DNA from: Xiphophorus maculatus
Taxonomy: Eukaryota > Chordata > Actinopteri > Cyprinodontiformes > Poeciliidae
Length of the DNA: 64,000 bases
Direction: 5' to 3'
Assembly: GCF_002775205.1 (NCBI RefSeq)
Contig: NC_036457.1
Span: 925,001-989,000 of the forward strand
The translations under genes were made by a program, and so were the position numbers. Shown here piece by piece: positions 61,268 to 64,000 of this stretch; the first letter of the stretch is position 1; every line of letters begins with the position of its first letter. The notes under the pieces were generated by a model, which was not told where the DNA came from, searched no databases, and saw nothing but the letters and a program-made list of their open reading frames with translations.

Positions 61268-63376
61268 ATGATAACTTCAACCAGGAAGCGAAGGCTGTCC
61301 TCCATGGACCCTGAAAGGTAAGGTGTACACACCTCATGATTATCCTTTAAATTGTTGTGGAAACAGAGTTTATGTGGGTTCTGAAAACCCCCGAAAATTT
61401 CAATTAGGTGTTTTCTAGGTCTGGAAAGTGTTTTGATTTCTGAATCAAGTCCTTGAAACTTCACAGTTTTGTAACACAGTGCAATCAGATGTTTAATAGT
61501 AGCCTAAATTATTTGCAGTTGAAATTAGATGTTTTCATCCACCTAATAAAAAGACAGACATATTTTTTTCTCACTGTCTGAAGTTAAATCAGACTAAACC
61601 TTTCTTGTTTCAGGCCAGTTAGAATTATCAAAATTATTTCTGAAGTTAGCAAAAACATTTTTTAGATTGTTTTTGTGACTTTCTTTGTAAACTTTGTTTA
61701 AACATTTAATTTGAGTCTTAACACAATTAGCTTGGATTGTAACGAATATCTATTACTCCTAATAGCTCAAAAACTTATTGATCTGTGAAATAAAGGTTGT
61801 CTTATGTTTAATACATTTTTGAAATTGTAGGATTTTTTTGTTAAATTTGTGATTTGTTCCATGTTTAGGGTTTGTGTGAGAATTTTTAAAACATAAAATG
61901 TTTTTGTTTACCTTGTCCTTGCTGCAGAATGCTAATGCAAGACATTATTGATAAGAGTAATTACTAATATAATAATGAACTGAAACTGTCTTCTGTAGTT
62001 AGTTTGTTTTGTTTTTATCTCAAGTTTGCCTTGAAAATGTTTGGATTTTGGATGTTTTTAAATGTACGAACTCTGAAAAATTTTATTTTCAGTTTTATGT
62101 TGAGTGTTTAGACTATTGTTTTTTTCTAATCTGACGTTTTATTCAAACATCAGCCACCCAACCAAGGAGGAGAAAATGTCTCCGGTGAAGAGGAGAAAGC
62201 AGCCAACAGAGCGGCTGCTTTCACCAACCGGGTTGCAGCATGGCGGACAGGAGTCGCCACGTAAGCCAGCAGGTACGACACACCTGATACATTTCTTTTT
62301 TGCCCTAAAGGTTTTGCTTACTGGAAACAACAAATCTTCTTTTTTGACTCCTTTCTGTAGGCTCTCCGCGCAGATCGTTCCGTAATTCCCCAGCGAAGCC
62401 TTCGGTGGTGACGAGTTCCTTCTACGGCAAGCAGAAGAGCGTTTATCTCACCCCGCTTGAGAGGAAGGCAGTGAAGGAATCTCTTCCTTTCCGTCTGTCT
62501 GCCTTGCCTTCTCCTCCTCAAGCTGACAAAAAAACAGATGAGAAAATGAAGAAAGCTGCAAAAAGAAGCAACAAACCCAGAAAATCATCCGTGGGATCCA
62601 GTAAGAGAGCGAAGAAGGAAACCAGAAGTTCTCAATCACCTGTAAAGAAAATTCAGCTGACCAGATGCAACACAAGGTTTGTTTCTGATTTTTTAAATCA
62701 ATGATTTGCATAACAAATTAAAACGAGTTCAGTAACTTCCATTTGCATGATTTATTTATTTTCTCTCTTTCTGAAAACTGGATAATAAAAGTCTCCAGTC
62801 TGCTGCTTTGGTCTCAACTTGCTCTCTCTTTTTTTGAAGAATTTAATTTATAGAGACTTCACAATTAATTTTATTAGTTGTTTCTGTTTTATTTATTTAT
62901 TTTGAATATTTAAATCTTCTTCCAGGTCCAGTGTGAAAAGTTTATTGGAATTTAAAGTTCATTGATTTATGAGAATCAGTTCTTGTATTATATTACTTGA
63001 AAATGGTCTCAAAGCAACTGTTCTATTGTTAATCACAATAACATATTAACCTTTAACTATTGTTTTATTTAGCAGTGCTGCAGCTAATCTGACATCCAGC
63101 AGCAGCAGCGAACCTCCAAACAACAAACCGGCAGAGGCGAAGAAGGCGATCACCATTTCTTTTGGCAGCCTGAAACCGAAGCCGAAGATCTTCGTCGGAG
63201 CCGCTTTCTTTGGTACAGGAAAGAAGCCGACGTCCATGTACAAAAAGTCGGCTCCAAGGTCGTCGACCAGGCCCGCTCCAGTCCAAACTAAGAGCCGCCC
63301 TGAACCGCAGCAGAACAAGGAGACGCCAATGCAGCAGGATGAAAAGGTCGTCCAACAACAGCAAGAACCAGAAAAG
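61268..63376 (+). CDS. esco2: Cohesin acetyltransferase ESCO2, N-terminal part (continues beyond window)
   Basis: ESCO2 acetylates the cohesin subunit SMC3 in S phase to establish sister-chromatid cohesion. Exons seen: 61268-61317, 62154-62272, 62361-62676, 63073-63376, all GT-AG and in phase, giving the first 263 codons. The zinc finger and acetyltransferase domain must lie beyond the window. The sequence is basic and rich in K, S and P, as expected for the disordered N-terminus. Two conserved boxes identify it: SFYGKQKSVYLTPLERK at about residues 76-92 (box A) and KPKIFVGAAFFGTGKKPTS at about 197-215 (box B), known from vertebrate ESCO2 to support MCM-dependent loading. Start: first ATG in the exon after a GTGCAG acceptor; N-terminus MITSTRKRRLSS. 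Low similarity outside the boxes is normal for this family. A further exon beginning in the last 600 bp was not seen. Confidence 0.88.
61400..62060. repeat. Dispersed repeat, family of 12920-13580
   Basis: Shares GTCCTTGAAACTTCACAGTTTTGTAA-like stretches and the following order with the copies at 12920 and 37370. It fills esco2 intron 2. Confidence 0.5.
62735..63050 (-). repeat. Single arm of the TAGGCCTGTCA foldback family
   Basis: Aligns by eye with 5150-5380, including GAGACTTCACAATTAATTTT and AAAATGGTCTCAAA. It lies between esco2 exons 62361-62676 and 63073-63376. Confidence 0.5.
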
Positions 63377-63436
63377 GTTTGTGCATCACTTCTGAAGATG
63401 ACTCTTCACACCTGCTGTCCTGTTTGTTGATTTAAA

Positions 63437-63465
63437 ACAGATTATTATTATTATTATTATTGTTG
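63437..63465. repeat. (ATT)n microsatellite
   Basis: Run of ATT units in the intron after the last visible esco2 exon. Confidence 0.8.
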
Positions 63466-63589
63466 GTGGCTTTACCAGACATCTGGCTTTTTAAAACTAC
63501 AATAAAAGATATTAGTGTGTGGTTTAGTGTTTTTTCTGGATGTATTGTGATTAAACCACCAACTAAGGTTATTATTTAAGACTTTAGTA

Positions 63590-64000
63590 TTAGGGCAGAA
63601 AATGATTAATTGATAATTGAAATGTCAATTAATTTAGTCATCAATTGATTGCTAACTGGAGTATACAACCTCAAATGACAATTTACTGAAAGAAAAACAT
63701 TTATTTCAGTAATTCAGCCAGAATTGTACAAAAAAAATCTATATACATTTTTAAGACAAAAATCTTTGCTTGTAAATATGTTCTTAAGTCTTAAGTTTGA
63801 ACTTCACAGAGTTTATTTTTTATTTAAAAAAAAATAAATCTGCCACTTTGCACCTTTTGCTACCCAATTATTAATCGGTTAATAAACTTAACAGATCAGG
63901 TTTATGTTGAGTTTTTTGCATGTTTGGAAGTTTTTTTTTTAGCTGCAAATCGTCAAGTTTTCACTAAAAGAATCCCATGTTGTTGCATTTTAGGCAATAA
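63590..64000 (-). mobile_element. hAT-like miniature element, cut by window end
   Basis: Reverse copy beginning TTAGGGCAGAAAATGATTAA; family interior continues to the last base. Confidence 0.55.

Noticed and set aside
62318-62711. - strand frames opposite esco2
   Set aside because: Antisense shadows of the exon at 62361-62676, which has conserved box A on the + strand.
1-64000. Search for retroviral, LTR or Polinton-type remains
   Set aside because: No LTR pair, primer-binding site or retroviral protein motif was recognised in any part of the window; the only retroelement coding remnant is the L2 LINE tail.

Overview
The window looks like nuclear DNA from a teleost fish. Five split vertebrate genes have GT-AG introns, the introns and spacers are AT-rich, and miniature DNA transposons of types common in fish are everywhere. 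The lineage cannot be fixed from this sequence; a percomorph such as a cyprinodontiform is only a guess. I see no virus-derived element, CRISPR array or bacterial gene.

Layout. (1) 0.7-21.5 kb, + strand: dpysl5 (CRMP5), with a non-coding first exon near 0.85-0.99 kb and 13 coding exons from 7167 to 19104, then a long 3' UTR holding two miniature elements. (2) 22.1-33.6 kb, + strand: mapre3 (EB3), with a CpG-rich promoter carrying an NRF-1-type palindrome and 7 coding exons. (3) 34.7-49.7 kb, + strand: tmem214, 17 coding exons. (4) 49.8-56.1 kb: a tRNA cluster with one tRNA-Tyr-like gene containing a very short intron, ten full-length tRNA-Ala(AGC) genes and several relics. Three tRNA-Ala genes point right and seven point left. 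The left-pointing ones sit in a 759-bp unit repeated three times plus a final tRNA. A 1463-bp hAT-type element with an 8-bp target duplication has inserted into one spacer. (5) 57.0-59.9 kb, - strand: ccdc25, 9 coding exons. (6) 60.6 kb to the window end, + strand: the 5' part of esco2, head to head with ccdc25.

The first three genes match, as I recall it, the human 2p23.3 neighbourhood (DPYSL5-MAPRE3-TMEM214), and the last two match the human 8p21 pair CCDC25-ESCO2. The tRNA cluster therefore lies at the junction of two blocks that are separate in human. The proteins act in neuronal cytoskeleton signalling (dpysl5, mapre3), at the ER membrane (tmem214), in DNA/RNA-related binding (ccdc25) and in sister-chromatid cohesion (esco2). 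They do not form one pathway.

Introns hold at least five families of non-autonomous elements, including a roughly 0.5-0.8 kb hAT-like family ending in TAGGGCTG and present about ten times, a palindromic family of about 350 bp (four copies), a TTAA-flanked element and an L2 LINE tail nested in a hAT-like copy. I found no convincing new gene system. The most unusual structure is the inverted, recently amplified tRNA-Ala array. All repeat identities were read by eye.
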